A stretch of DNA of 5,602 nucleotides from an uncultured Granulosicoccaceae bacterium (GTDB lineage: Bacteria; Pseudomonadota; Gammaproteobacteria; CALCKW01), in contig CALDHJ010000436.1 of NCBI GenBank assembly GCA_937941555.1, positions 1 through 5,602 on the forward strand, written 5' to 3'. The translations under genes were made by a program, and so were the position numbers. Below the pieces are notes generated by a model. That model made no database searches, was not told where the DNA came from, and saw nothing but the letters and a program-made list of their open reading frames with translations. Positions 5,438 to 5,602 of the stretch are shown piece by piece (the first letter of the stretch is position 1; every line of letters begins with the position of its first letter).

Positions 5438-5602
5438 ATGGAATTTCTACGAGACGCCGTCAACAAGTCCGGTGATGCGATGTCGGCCAACCGCAGCGGA
5501 AACAATCGCCGTTTGCGCGTGGTGGATGAGCTCAAGTTCGAGTACACCCAGACAGCGGTAGTCGAGACACCGAAGTCGACCCTGTACCGCAACCGCGTGG
5601 TT
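5438..5602 (+). CDS. Probable CpsD/CapB-type tyrosine autokinase, N-terminal fragment (3' end outside window)
   Basis: Only the first 55 codons are present, so the ATP-binding motifs are not visible. The opening MEFLRDAVNKS resembles the short amphipathic N-terminus of stand-alone bacterial tyrosine kinases. The segment FEYTQTAVVETPKSTLYRNR (34-53) matches the YTQT...V.....L..NRV pattern that I recall in the linker ahead of the kinase domain of exopolysaccharide tyrosine autokinases. Such kinases bind the cytoplasmic face of a Wzz-type protein and autophosphorylate a C-terminal tyrosine cluster, controlling polymer assembly. The position 26 bases after the chain-length gene is the expected one for this partner. 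The identification rests on context and a short motif, so it is provisional; a different cytoplasmic partner of the same locus is possible. Confidence 0.62.
   Translation, partial: MEFLRDAVNKSGDAMSANRSGNNRRLRVVDELKFEYTQTAVVETPKSTLYRNRVV

Overview
The window looks like chromosomal DNA from a GC-rich gammaproteobacterium. The basis is the Escherichia-like thymidylate synthase and dihydrofolate reductase, the tight gene packing, and a Gram-negative polysaccharide chain-length protein. Genus cannot be read from the sequence. All six genes I support lie on the + strand, and both ends of the window cut a gene.

Layout. Positions 1-1858 hold a translationally coupled run: the 3' part of thyA, then folA, then a beta-hydroxyacid dehydrogenase. 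Each junction is a 4-base ATGA stop/start overlap. ThyA converts dUMP to dTMP and leaves dihydrofolate; FolA reduces that to tetrahydrofolate with NADPH. The third gene's substrate is unknown, but its cofactor site looks NADP(H)-type. After a 47-base gap carrying one -10-like hexamer, positions 1906-2421 encode a small protein I do not recognise, probably winged-helix at its N-terminus with a helical C-terminus.

Positions 2422-2637 form the only sizeable intergenic region. It has a possible weak terminator and two different 13-base palindromes, and it separates the housekeeping cluster from a polysaccharide locus. That locus runs to the end: an ExeA/GspA-like AAA ATPase fused to a C-terminal FHA domain, a Wzz/GumC-type chain-length determinant of 518 residues with an apparent third membrane segment, and the first 55 codons of a probable CpsD/CapB-type tyrosine autokinase. 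An ATPase, a chain-length protein and a separate tyrosine kinase also occur together in exopolysaccharide loci of the XrtA/PEP-CTERM type, but no exosortase is visible here.

The most interesting items are the ATPase-FHA fusion beside a polysaccharide kinase system, the paired palindromes upstream of it, the three-segment Wzz protein and the unrecognised 171-residue protein. Nothing here amounts to a clearly new system.
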